From: Takakia lepidozioides
Taxonomy: Eukaryota > Streptophyta > Takakiopsida > Takakiales > Takakiaceae
Direction of reading: 5' to 3'
DNA length: 64,000 nucleotides
Assembly: GCA_030704615.1 (NCBI GenBank)
Contig: CM060733.1
Span: 28,644,001-28,708,000, forward strand
Under the pieces are notes generated by a model that was not told the origin of the DNA, searched no databases, and saw only the letters and a program-made list of their open reading frames with translations. Below are positions 45,201 to 56,494 of this stretch, piece by piece; within the stretch, counting starts at the first letter, position 1, and each line of letters starts with the position of its first letter. The translations under genes and the position numbers were made by a program.

Positions 45201-46374
45201 AATCCCTTTCTCCACCACCAGAGGCTGGGCCCACAAGACCACTTTTTGGTGCTTTCATCAGACGGCTTGTACCAATATCTCAGCAATGAGGAGGTAGTTT
45301 CCCATGTGGAATGGTTCATGGAAAAGTTTCCTGAGGGGGACCCTGCTCAACATCTCATTGAGGAGCTTCTGTTTCGTGCTGCTAAGAAAAACGGTAGGGA
45401 AACACCTTCAGAACCTGTTTGGGAACTTTGCAAACTCTTAGGCAGTAAATTGGGGTAAGGGAGTGTCGCCCATTGCTTGTGGGCCTGGCTTGTGGGACTG
45501 TAGGTAGCTTTTAACAGGAGAAGCCTGGGAAATCCATTTGCGTGCTGGGAAGAACACTTATTTGTGTTGACTATGGACACAATTGTGTAAGTTCAAGCTG
45601 AACCGATCTCAATTGCTGAAGGGTGCCAAGGAGCTGGTGGTGTAGCAGCCTCTCCCTATGTAAGGCCCAATATTGGATGTGCCCACCAGGGGTAGCAGTC
45701 GCAGTCATGGATTCTACGGTGTAGGAATGGCCATTTCAGATAGGTCAGCCTGATGGAAAAAGTCTGGATAGCCTGTTTCCTGTTAAACTTGGAAGGCTTT
45801 CCCTACACTTCTTGTAAGCTTTGTTTCTCTGAAGACGTGCTTACTATAAATTGGGGATCAAATCAGGTAGATTGGTGTGTTACCAAAGATTTTGGTGAGA
45901 CCCAGGTTCTGATGTAGCTAGCCTTCAGCAGGCCAGTGCATTTCTAATGCCATGCCCAAGATTTATTTGATGTGCAGCAGAGTGGAATGATCCAGCATTC
46001 TGGGTTAGTTTTGCCCTTTTTCTGAGGTTTGATCCACTCAGAAACTCCTCCCTTCAGCGACACTCAAAATCTGCCCAACTTGCTTGTTCCAACTTCCCAG
46101 GTTTGGCTGTCAAGCCCAGATTTCCAGCATTAGACATGGCATCTCAGCCAACTCCTGGAGGGTTAGTGTCCTCCAGGGCTTGGGCTGTGGCAGTGCATTT
46201 TTCAAAGTTAATTTTTTCAATATTATTTCTTGAAATACGCTGTCACTGGTGGGTACAGGTATGGAGTTTCATGACCTTCTGGACATTCCACAAGGTGATC
46301 GCCGCAAGTACCATGATGATGTTTCAGTGCTGGTGATCTCTCTTGAAGGCAGGATCTGGAGATCCTCAGGTTGA
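39223..46374 (+). CDS. PLL: POLTERGEIST-like protein phosphatase 2C, six exons, 1,043 aa
   Basis: Exons: 39,223-41,288; 41,620-41,793; 42,138-42,534; 42,803-42,916; 45,129-45,393; 46,259-46,374 (3,132 nt with stop, all GT-AG). The N-terminus [12 protein letters not shown] carries a Gly2 myristoylation site and a nearby Cys for palmitoylation, the membrane anchor known in POL/PLL proteins. PP2C motifs are AGEDRVHVV (about 347), [10 protein letters not shown] (about 368), NVGDSRAVL (about 777), [32 protein letters not shown] (about 959) and [15 protein letters not shown] (about 1,021), so the metal-binding Asp residues are present. Arabidopsis POL and PLL1 are about 780-860 aa; the extra length lies in a Ser/Gly/Pro repeat (about 190-245) and a long acidic insert (about 400-680) splitting the catalytic domain. 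In Arabidopsis this family acts in CLAVATA and receptor-kinase signalling for meristems. Intron 4 contains a LINE. Confidence 0.93.
39795..39960 (+). repeat. in-frame SGPLERG repeat in PP2C
   Basis: About eight imperfect units encode SGP(L/M/I) followed by ERGF, ERGS or similar ([17 protein letters not shown] and so on), residues about 190-245. It is disordered and probably a flexible linker behind the membrane anchor. Confidence 0.75.
42990..44010 (+). mobile_element. LINE (non-LTR retrotransposon) 3' part in PP2C intron 4
   Basis: The open frame 42,958-43,995 encodes the end of a LINE polymerase: [11 protein letters not shown] and [16 protein letters not shown] (region after the RT core), then a zinc-binding end [20 protein letters not shown], then a non-coding tail with AAACTGGGCGCGGGGTCAAT and GGCCACAAGGCTACGGCAAA. 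The RT catalytic core is missing, as expected from 5' truncation during insertion. A (CT)n run of about 26 bp at 42,963-42,988 marks the left border. The frame is still open, which suggests a fairly recent insertion. Confidence 0.75.
44011..44740 (+). repeat. partial tandem duplicate of the LINE end
   Basis: From CCCGCAAGTCTTGACCCTGC at 44,018 the sequence repeats 43,348-43,990 with a few percent differences and one frameshift near 44,245. It is followed by two more tail units (about 44,600-44,660 and 44,680-44,730). The repeated unit runs from mid-frame to the tail. Confidence 0.75.
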
Positions 46375-48210
46375 GCCTCGGACCCTTGAGGTCTGGTAAC
46401 TCTTACACGTGAGTTGGAGCTATTGGATTGACCACATTCATTAGAGAGACTAGCACACCCCTAACACCATGGGTCATTCATTCTTGTAACATTACTTCGA
46501 ATAATGGGGGTAGCTTGCGAGCCTCCCATTTCAGAATGATGTGCCTCTGGGTATCTCTTATAAGGGTATAATCCAACAAGCATCAATGTACTCTGTCAAT
46601 GTGACTCACTCTTGCTTGTTAGGTGGCAGTTCAATCACTCAAAAGATACAGTAATTAGCTCCTGTGACCTATGGTGTATTCTTAGACGCCTATGGTATAG
46701 ACTCTTGAATTTTGTCATTGGTATGTGTTGGTTGAAGTTTATCAAGTGCTGTAATTTGGCATTCATTGTCCCACTTGTGTGTTTCCTTGTTGGTTTTGTG
46801 AGTGCACACTTGTATCTCTCTGTGTCATGGTGTGGTTGCAGAGCACCAACTTGAAGTTGCTTCACACCTTCGATCTCAGCCACTCACAACAGCTGTGGGC
46901 AGTTTAGGATCCTCTCTGCAACCTCTATGGACTGTCCAGCTTTCCTCAAGACATTGAAAACTCTGACTTGGCTCCCCCTCAAAAATGAAGCTGTAAGTTT
47001 CATTTTCATGCACAACAGGCTACTCGCTGCCACCTGTCCACCCGCTCACCACGTGTCGGGGGTGGATTTGAGATGCTGGAAATAAAAAACTGAACAGCAA
47101 ACTGTCCGGATGATGATGTGCTGACCGCAATAGGCTCAGTGGAACCAAATAAACTATCAGGAGGCTTGCCCGGTATAAAAAATCTGCGCATAGGTGGTAA
47201 TTGATACATTCTAGGCATAGATGGCTCTTGTGTAGTATTCAGATCTGGTGTAGAATTGGCCAAATCTAGGCGGATTTTAGAGATAGAAGAAGCCAAACCA
47301 ATAGAGAGGAGATAGTGGTGCACAAAAACCTGATAAGAAGATTTGGTAGTAATATGGTTAATAAATTGATAGAGATGAGGGAAAGCTAGCGGCGACCTGC
47401 AAGTCCTCCCAAACATTAGAATTTTGGATTAATCTAGCTTCTAATTGGAAGATAATAGAAATGAGATAAGAACTTAATGCACATGTGCAACCTCTCACAG
47501 GATGGTAGTTTCCGGCATGTCAAATTTTCCCCACCCTCTCTTGAGAGTGACATGGAACTGAAGGAGTGTAAATCTAGTCGGGGTTATGCTGGGTTACATA
47601 ATGAGGAGTGTAAGTCCACTTGGGGTTACACTAGGTTACACGGCGGGGTGTGTAACTCCACTTGGCGAAATTCGACTGTCTAAATTTGGCTAAAGTATAA
47701 AATGGACTAAGAAGAGTTACATGAGAGACCGGGGTTACAAAGTGTTACAACATTTGGGATACTGGTGCCCGGGTTATACTACAATAGCCTCCCATCAAGA
47801 ATCGAACCCAGTATCTTGCCACATGCACTACCCACACGTGACTGCAGACCTCAAATTTGCAACACAAGAAAAAAGGGCTCGAAAGAAACTCAAATCATCC
47901 CTTATGGGAAGCTTTCGCAATTGCAAATCACAAGTGGATTTCTCTGAAAAGGTGGGCCAAATGTGGAGATAGTCTCTTTGAGAGATTTGGTAACTTGCAC
48001 ACTTAGTACCAGGTCTGTCGTAACTACCTCCCAGTGAAGGCATTAGCCCAATAATTGAAGGAAATAACAAGCCAAACAACTCAGCTGGATCAGTTATTTC
48101 AATTACTTAGAGGGCTCTGCAGAGAAGTCAAATCTTCACTCTAGATGACTCCTCTTGTTATTCTAACGATGACCGAAGGTCGGAAGCTAGTTTAGCGTAG
48201 AGCAGGAATA
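46375..48210. other. downstream of PP2C, no gene recognised
   Basis: A 136-codon frame on the - strand (47,006-47,416) has no recognisable family. The PP2C 3' untranslated region presumably covers the first few hundred bases. A small tandem repeat is listed separately. Confidence 0.4.
47566..47690 (+). repeat. three-unit tandem repeat of about 37-40 bp
   Basis: Three imperfect units of the type GAGTGTAAGTCCACTTGGGG followed by TTACACTAGGTTACA. Confidence 0.6.
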
Positions 48211-48590
48211 GGGATCATAGTGCCACGTCATCGTCGTTACGTTTCATCGCCACGTTTCGTCGTCAAATTTCGTCAATCTGCCCAAACTGCCCGTCTAAAA
48301 ATCACCAATAGAATTTGTCGCGCAAAGTGTTTCGAGACTACCCAAATTGCCCGTTTCTTGAACTTCTTGAACCGCAGGAGGGGTTTCACAGGTCGCGAAT
48401 CGGAGATGGAGACGTTCACAGATTATGAATACACAGCAGGAGCTCTCATGATGGTGGGACAACCGCAATCGCCAGGTGTGGCTTTTCTTAATGTACGATG
48501 TGAAGAAGTTTTTCCATCCTGCAAATGTGGGCTCTTAGTACCATGATTTGGTCTTCTTCCTGATGTTTACAAGGCTCTTGGGAGATTCAG
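48211..48590 (+). other. unassigned open frame
   Basis: A 108-codon frame (48,220-48,546) with an Arg-rich beginning and METFTDYEYTAGALMMVGQ later. No family is recognised. It could be a captured exon, because transposon-linked repeats follow at once. Confidence 0.25.
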
Positions 48591-48789
48591 CTTGGTCTTA
48601 GCAGGCCGTGTTTCAATCTCTGCCTGCTCAACTGCACCGTGGTGGTACAGACCAATCTGGCATTACCTGACTACAGACACAAGCAGCACACATAGAGGTC
48701 ATTTTTGGGTTGATGGTCGGCAGGTCAAGGACAACGCAGTGAGGGCATCTTCTTCTTCGACCTATTTCAGCCTGTTTTGCCCTCTCATC

Positions 48790-49560
48790 AGATTCAGCCC
48801 TGAGATGTGGGTCCAGATTCATCCAAGAGGGCCGGATTTCAAGCTCCGGCTCACCTATGATTCCCTGTGGAAGGATAATTACAAGAAATCTGCATGGGGT
48901 AGATGGTCAATTGGAAGCCGCAGCAGCAGCGGTACAATTGATAAAATCAGGCACTGTTAATGAAGGCACCTTCTTCAACACATTTCACCCTGTTTTTCTC
49001 ATTTGTCAGAATCGGCCATGAATTTCCATGTTGAATTTTGCAAGTTAGCTGGTTGAGTGAATCTAGTTTGGAGTGACTTTGACATGATACTGCCAATGTG
49101 ATAACAGTAACGTATCCAAAAACAGGTAGCAGAGATGAGGAGAAGGTGTGGATAGGAACTAGTGTGATTGGGCGTTTCCTAGGCTGTCATTGTCAGCTGC
49201 TAGCAGCAAGGGCAAAGATGAATGCATGATTTGTGCAGAGGCATGGATAGCTGAAGAAGAAGGGATAGAGTGTGGGTCCAGATTTATCCAAGAGGGCCAG
49301 ATTTCAAGCACAAGATTACGTATAATTCCATGTGGATCAATAGCTACAAGAAAGCGTAGATGGTCAGCTAAAGGCAGCAGCTGCAGCGACACACTTGATA
49401 AAATCAGGCACCTCAATCATGACCACAGCTTCTGAAAGGGGATCAAGAGAGGGAGTCCACAAAGCCTCTTCTGGCACTTCTAGGCATGTGAAGATGCTTT
49501 GTGTGGCAGGCAGACTGACAGAGGCTCTACAGACTTTAAACCCAAGGCGGCATTTCAGCA
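48790..49560 (+). pseudogene. PPR-associated module and PPR N-terminal fragment
   Basis: Two module copies (48,790-49,110 and 49,245-49,440) are followed by IKSGTSIMTTASERGSREGV, which is nearly the sequence that begins the DYW gene at 15.95 kb. Then comes KMLCVAGRLTEALQTLNP, a typical PPR start. From 49,395 the frame continues without a stop into transposase-like sequence, so the PPR start is fused to the MULE open frame. Confidence 0.6.
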
Positions 49561-52054
49561 GATTCAGATGCGTAGTACCTGTCAATAAACATTCTTTGAA
49601 GAGAAGGAATGGCAGAAGAGGGTGTGTGCTGGATGCTTCATCGTCTTTTTATAACAACCACAAAGGGCCGAGACGGAAGAAAGTCGTTCAGGGAGAGTCC
49701 ATCAAGAGGGGTTGCCTCTGTCAGTTTAGGATTGGACGATGCTACCTGGATCCTTCTCTTGCTGTCATAACATACTACAACAAAAACCATGTTAATGGAT
49801 GTGACAAGGTCTGCCATGGCCACATTGATCCGACTTCTAGTAACACCCATTTCGTGCACGCACCTCACCTTAGTGAAGAGGCTAAGATGTGGATAACGGA
49901 TAGCATACGTGTTGGGTTGTCGCCTGCTGAAATCATGGCCCAACATGAACAACAGGTATTTGATAGCAAAGTCAATGGAGAGAAGTGGTGTCGTGATGAT
50001 GTTGTGCTTGAGCATAACATTAGAAACATCATGGACAAGTTGGCATGTGAGACTTTCAAGCGACATAAAGACGAGGGGACCAGTCTGAAGATGTGGAAGG
50101 AGGCCCAGCCCCAGAGTGTTTTCTTCTATCAAGAGGACACGCCTGATGCCCCTGCAAGAGGAACACGGCGCGACAGTGTCGACCTCAAATTTGCCATTGG
50201 CATTCAAACAGAATTTCAGAAAAAAAAACAATGCTCCAAATGGGTGACAAACGTATTGTCTCTTGTGATGCGACCTTCGGAACGAATGAACACAAGGTGT
50301 GTGGAATCGACGGCGTGGACTCCTGGGAGCATGCGAGCATATCATCTTTCACTATGAAGGGGATCAATGGGGAGCAAGGGGATCAGTGGAGAGCAGGGGC
50401 ACAGGGGGAGCATAGCCTTATCCGATGTGTAGGGGATCACGACACTGGGTCATCACCAGTGACCTATTAATCCCCCTATCGGATTCGACACCACGGCTGC
50501 CTCACCCCATTAGGGGACTAGACACATAGGCCAAACTCCATTATGTATACTGATCTGTGTATGTTGGGACCATTTTGGGACCATGACGTGTACTTGTGTG
50601 ATTCGTAATGAGGGGTGCGCCGGCAGGAGGGAAGACAGCTTAGCAAATGCATGCCTTGGAGGGTTATAGAGAGGAATGATGGAGAGATGGTCTCCTTCTA
50701 GGGGATCATGGCATAGCCCACAGGGGGGATCATAGAATACTAAAATGAGAATAGAAGGGGTTGCAGGGTTCAGGGTTCACCTCTTGTGATTTCATGTCAT
50801 TAATTTCAGTAAAATATTTCGCCTATTTTCAAAACAAAAGTACTTACATTGCACATTTTTGTCTTTGTGTGCAGTATGCCATGTATACTCTTATGGTCTT
50901 TGACATTTGGCTGAACGGCATCCCTGTTGCATACATAATATCTTCAAGAAACAATGCCAACGATTTGTCAAGTTGGATGTTGGCTCTTCGTCAAAGGCTC
51001 TAGGCCGATCAGCTAGATTGGCGTCCCAACGCATTCATTGTGGACGATGCCGATGTTGAGATTAACGCCATTCGGTTTGTTCTCAATCCCTCCCCCCTAC
51101 CAATGAACTTCCATTGCCTTGCCTACTTCTGCATGAGGGGAGCACTGAGAGGGGAAGGGTTTCAGTCAAAGGGGATCAGGGGATCACAAGCAGGGAGCAT
51201 TTATCAGAGATTCATACTTGTATCTGATTTTGTGGTGGTCCTGTTGTGGTGTTGTAGTGGCCTTGCTAATGCCGTTTTGTGGATGGTTCAGGCATACGTT
51301 CCCAGGGGTGTCGGATTTCCTATGCCTTTGGTACGTTCGAAGGGCCTGGCTGAGGAATGCCATCGAGAAGATCAAGGATGCCCAGTTAAGGGCCGATGTC
51401 TTGCAAGGTATGGGTGACATCATGTACAATAAAGGTGGTCCCATTGGTGACTCTTCGCAGGCCTAGGCTGTGTTTAGATTGTATGAGTTACAAACAAAGT
51501 ATCCCGCAGCTAAACTGTTCTTCTTGTATATCCACAAATGGTGGATCCCGAAAGTGGACATGTGGGTTGTTGGAGCTCGAAATATCCCACATGTCGGACA
51601 AGATACGAATGCTGGAATTGAAGCGTACCATGCGAACCTGAAGAGGCGCTTGTCCCAAACAAGACAGAAAATGGACGGGCGTCGACTAGATTGGTTGGTC
51701 TACATCCTAACAGGTAGCCTCCTCACACATTACTAGTACATTTCGACCTTGAAAGGTGAAGGGTTCATTCGCAACTCTAGGATGGAACATTTCGTGCAAA
51801 ATGCGGTGTGGATGGCTGGGCAGATACCGGAATCCAACGTGGAATTGCCCGAGCACACGGGGGATCCTGCGAAGGTAAAAAACATGTCTTCTCTAGGCAC
51901 TGTATACACTATATGCAATCCAACATCCGAGTGGGCTTGTTGTGACTGCCCTAATGCCATGGAAGGGAACCTATGCAAGCACCAAGTGAAGGTGTTCAAG
52001 ATGTTGCGGCCACATGTACCAGAGGGTTTAATTGTCCGAACTTGTGGAACATGA
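49561..52054 (+). pseudogene. Mutator-like (MULE) transposase with SWIM zinc finger, two introns
   Basis: Three exons can be placed: 49,561-50,296, 50,875-51,074 and 51,292-52,054, with GT-AG introns of 578 and 217 bp. The protein has an N-terminal DNA-binding-like region with several Cys and His (GCLCQFRIGRCY, NKNHVNGCDKVCHGH). The DDE core has Asp in VSCDATFGTNEHK, Asp in FIVDDADVEI and Glu in GIEAYHANLKR. MVFDIWLNGIPVAYIIS lies between the acidic residues, and a SWIM finger CDCPNAMEGNLCKH closes it. MULE transposases cut and paste DNA with 8-11-bp duplications. A frameshift in an A9 run near 50,220 and TAG stops at 51,001, 51,464 and 51,734 inactivate this copy. Confidence 0.8.
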
Positions 52055-52299
52055 CTTGGGACACTCAATGGGGGCATGGCCATGCTGCTCAACCTTAATC
52101 CCCTGTCCGTTGCGGAGCCTCTGTGTGACACAGATCCCATAAGACATTGATCCCCCTGCACCAGACACGGTTCCGGCTGGCACTGTCTTGGGGGAGCAGC
52201 AGCCCTGCCATGAAACGCAGGCAACTGTCATGAGGCCATCGCAGAGGAGATGCTTGGTTACATGGCCCTTCATGCCACCATTTTTGCATTGCAAGCACA

Positions 52300-53830
52300 C
52301 TGCTCCCCTCCTCCCATCATCCCCCTCTTCGTGTAGTGCTTCGGCCTCTACTCCCCTGAAATGGCAGAGGTTCCCTGATCCCCTTGATCCCCCTTCTCAT
52401 CACAGCTGGCCCCCTCACACCCCTGCTTCCTGACGCTGTGCTTAGCTCCCCGTGATCCCCTTCCCATTCACTGCTCTCCCTCATCCCCCCATCCCCTGCA
52501 GCTTCGCAATGGACTTATATGCCCGGTCCCCTTCACCGTGCACTGCTCCCCAATGTATCACCCAAAGAGTTCGCTCAACAAGGCAGTGCGGCTGTCATCC
52601 GGCGGGGCAATTATTGAAGCCAGCGCCTTGTGTTTAGTGATCCATGACGTTTTGTGCGATTCACAGTGGTATGAGAGACATTTGTGGTGACCTTGGTAGG
52701 AACCATTTGGATTCCCATATTGTATATAATATATCGGACACCGTATATGTGGTTTTGAAAGCCATTATGTCTCATAACCATTATACATTCGCTTCCAACG
52801 TGAAGCCACCAGTTCAAAGTTCTCCATTTGAAAAGGAGGATATCATTGCGTTTGCAAGGCAGTGCACCATAAAACCGATGCTTCAATATCATCGTCCCTT
52901 TCAGAGAGCAAATGACATTGTCTTGGACTAAAGCAAAAGTTTGTGGGCTCTGGATCATCTTCCGACTCTCAGCTCTTGGCCATTGTTGGGCAAATTTCAG
53001 ATTTTGCTTTGGAGTTTATTTTCAGTTTTTGTTGCATGCTTATGCACCACTCGTACATGCAAGGGATGTGACCTTTCATAGTGCAAAACACGGATATGAC
53101 CTTTCACAACTTGCCCCTTCACACACGACTTTTCACCAGTGATCCCCCGATCCCCCGATTCGAAACCTGCCGTCCCTCACCCCGTGGTCCCCTCATCCCT
53201 TTATCCCCTGTCCAGCTCCTGACATTCCCTCCATGATCCCCTCATCTCCTGCCATGTTCCTCTGGTTCCCTGATCCCCTGGTCTCCTCGCCCGCTCCCCT
53301 CGTTCCCTCATCCCCTGATCTCCCCACCCGTCCTCCTGGTTCCCTGATCCCCTCTTCTCCCGGCCGGTTCCCCTGCTTCCCTAATCCCCTAATCTCCCCA
53401 ACCATTCCCCTGGTTCCCTGATCCCCTCTTCTCCCCACCCGTTCCCTTGGATCATTTCCCCGGCCATTCCCCTGGTTCCCTGATCCCCTGATCTCTCCCG
53501 CCCATTCCCCTGCTTCCCCGATCCCCGCTAACCCCTTATACAATCCCTTGTCTTCTTCATCCCCTCATCCCCCGACCACCCTGAACCTGAGCTCCCTGAT
53601 CCCGGGATCCCCCTGATCCCCCTTGACCCCCCCTGAACGCCTTCCAGGCTCCCTTATCTCCCTCATCCCCCGTTCCTCTGGCTAAGTCATCCCCTGTGGC
53701 ACCGACCCCCCGGTTCCCTGATCCCCCTACCCCTCGTTCAATGCCCCCCATCCGCCACATCCCTGGTTGTCTGATCCACCTCAAGGATCCCCTCACCCCC
53801 TCACCCCTTCATCCCCTTCATCCCCTTCAC
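52300..53830. repeat. GGGGATCA-type minisatellite arrays
   Basis: The + strand is dominated by CCCTGATCCCC and GGTTCCCTGATCCCCT units of variable 15-25 bp spacing, densest at 53,140-53,830 and sparser at 52,300-52,510. The complementary GGGGATCA motif also occurs inside both introns of the neighbouring transposase (about 50,350-50,420 and 51,170-51,185). Runs of four G at short spacing on the - strand could fold into G-quadruplexes. Confidence 0.7.
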
Positions 53831-53885
53831 AGCACAAGTGGACGCCAAAGAAGGCACAAATGGATTACAAAGAGGAGGACAAGCT

Positions 53886-54707
53886 TCATTTTTTCTTCGT
53901 GGGGAATGGAGATACAATAGCTACATCCTCAGCATCCGAGGCATGCACATGCGACAGTCTACGCTGCAAATCTGCATCATCCCAATTATCCACTATCCAT
54001 CCACAAAGAAAATCCTGCTTTGATATTGCGTACTCATATGTAAACCAATCTGCTGTAAAAGATGCCCCCCATTTTTTTGTGATTTTGGTCTCCAAGTATT
54101 TTTGTATGAAAGTCATTACAAAGTAGCCACACTCCCAACCGCTTGGTTGTTGTGGCACCTCAGGTTCCAGCCACTCCCATGCCATTATTTCATTCCAAAG
54201 TACTGAGTCCGGTTCGACTTTGTGTTCGTATGCTCTAAAAGTGTGAAGACCGTTTCAAAGACAAGTCGGCTATGGGATCTGAATGATGTCATGGAATTCA
54301 GATGAACAAACTTGGACTTATCAAAAACTGTCAAACTCCAATGGCCCCTGCAGAACGCACATGTGTTTGAGGCCAGACACCACTAATGCTTTCCATTCTC
54401 CAAATCAAATCAAAGTCGGTCAAAGCTGCAAATAGGAGGATTGAGGGACGTACCCAGTGCATAAGGGGATGAACCATGTCTGAACCTTATCTGGATTCCT
54501 CCCTAGGCACTTCTTAGTTACCCAATCACTTACAAGACCTTTGGAAATCCTGTGAAGGTCGTCCTTGGTTGATCCCTCCAAAGACGTCCATATCAGTGTG
54601 TCCATCAGAGCCCACCAGCAACGATTACTCTCCTCCAGGGATAGCTGCAAAATATTGGCATACAAAAACACCCCTCTATCCCCCGTTTCCCCATACAATT
54701 TTGACAA
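53886..54707 (-). pseudogene. Ulp1-type cysteine protease of a transposon
   Basis: The first part (54,420-54,707) has a helical lead-in (LDTLIWTSLEGSTKDDLHR-like). A second exon begins after TTCTGCAG at about 54,340 with HWSLTVFDKSKFVHLNSM, containing the catalytic His of the C48 family. A third part (53,886-54,185) has VPQQPSGWECGYFVMTF with the Gln and catalytic Cys. Ulp1 proteases cleave SUMO from proteins; Ulp1-like genes are frequent passengers of plant MULEs and CACTA elements. The usual Asp after the His strand is Asn here (HLNS). A frameshift lies near 54,235. The gene faces the MULE transposase. Confidence 0.7.
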
Positions 54708-54972
54708 CCGTAAGATAATCCCATGAACCCAGAATGGACTCCTGTGGAGTGCCTTTGAAGAAAATAAGGGAGCCCTTGTCCTCTAGGAGCTTTTCCCTCA
54801 GTCTATTCTAGTTTCTGCATTTAACACAAGTTCACGAAGTCACACAGGTAGGCAATTAACTGTTAAGGGTGTTTTTAAGCAACCATATCATCCCCCAATC
54901 ATGCATAAAGCCCTGCTGAATGTACTCACCATGAATTTGGTCCCCTCTTGGTCGTTGGAAGCCATGGCCCAC

Positions 54973-56299
54973 TTACTTAGTGACTTCTGGCCGACCAGAT
55001 TTTGCCTTCCGTTTCTTCCCTGTTCTGGTGATAGCTTTACTTTCCCCCTCAGCTGCACGGTTCTCCTTCCTCCCCCGCATCATCACCTTGATTTTTTGTG
55101 CACACTTCGGCTCCCCCTCATCCTCGGGGGGTCTTTGCTTCCCCTCTCCGGTCTGCTCCCCCTTGCCCTTCATGTGTTCCTTCTCTTTCCTCTTATCCTT
55201 TGTTTCTTTCTGATCCCCCTGCTCCATGCCCTGTAGGTGCAATTGGCGTCCCGAAGTTTTTGCAACAACGACCTGCTATTGGGCTAGATGATGTTTTGCC
55301 GGAGGTCAAACCCATGTGCAAGGGGGTTGGAGCAGAAACCATAGGCGCAGGCACCGTCTGACCCGTGGTGAATGTGGAGCCAAGGGTGAGCCCCAATTCA
55401 ATATTCTAAGGATCTGTGGAAGCGATGGGAGCAGTACCAAGGGGCTGGAGTAAGCGCTCTGCTGTGGGGGAGACCAGACTATCTGCGAGTGCGGATAACA
55501 ACGGGATGGCCTGTGGATGACACGGGGGTGCACATGGGAAAATAGACATGGGCGGAACAAACCCCTCCGTTGCCAATTCGGTGTTCCCCACCAATGACTG
55601 GCGTTCAGGGGTCACCAACGTTGAAATAACCTCAACCTGTGTCGTCGGCAGAGGACTGGAAACAGCTACAAATCTGCTGGACTTGGCAGTTGGATACACC
55701 ATTCTTGGCACATTCTCCCTCTCCACGTGGGAAGTACACACAGACTCGGGATGAGTTGAAAGAGATGATTGGACAAGGGCAGAGAGTGAAGGACCACAGA
55801 GAGACACAGGAGCCCGCGACAGAGCATATACATGGAGGGGAACAGGCATGACATCGGGAACAACGTTGGGGGATGACACCTCAGGTGATGGAGCACTGAG
55901 GGGGGGACCAGAGGGAGTCACAGTAGCATGCGAGAGAGCAGACAGATATGGGGAAGAAGAGTGGAAGTCAAGGGCAGACAGGGGGGGGGGCAGGGTCACA
56001 CACGGATGCATGATTCGTAGAAGACAAATCTGGGGGAGTAGACAAAAATCGGGAGTAGAGGTGGGGGCTGCCAGGGCTAAAACGAGATCAGAAAGGGAGG
56101 GAACAGTGATACACACTAAAGATGTACCAGATGAGGGGGGAGCACAAAAAGAAAACTCATGCGAGGAGGGAGATGAGTCCGATGGGATATCATGTGGTGA
56201 GACAAGGGTAGCCACTTCTAGGGGAGTAGATAATGGAAGAAGTGCAGAGGCGGGGGGATCACATAATTGGGGAGGAGTCGTAGAGAGGGCGGCAGACAC
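54973..56299 (-). pseudogene. Ser/Pro-rich and Lys/Glu-rich N-terminal region, probably of the Ulp1 gene
   Basis: An open frame at 55,406-56,299 encodes a disordered Ser/Pro/Leu-rich protein. A second frame at 54,973-55,242 is Lys/Glu/Gly-rich with KKRKAKSGRPEVTK near its end, resembling a nuclear-localisation signal, and is followed by a plausible donor GTAAGT. These frames lie upstream of, and on the same strand as, the protease and could be its first exons. No domain is recognisable and the assignment is inferred from position. Confidence 0.4.
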
Positions 56300-56494
56300 A
56301 GAGGGGGGGGCGGAGAGGAGGGTAGCACCTGGTGCGGGATCACAGATTTGAAGGGGAGCAGCGGCGGGGATATCACATGATGGGGCAGCAGAGACAGAGA
56401 GGGTAGCGGAGAGGAGGGCCGCTCCTTGGGAAGGATCAGAGATAGGAAGGGGAGAAGAGGCGGGGGCAGCAGAGATAGCGAGGGCAGCGGAGTA

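Noticed and set aside
55848-56351. Plus-strand ORF rich in Gly, Arg and Glu
   Set aside because: It is a shadow of the opposite Ser/Pro-rich frame; neither has a domain, but the minus frame is on the strand of the Ulp1 gene.
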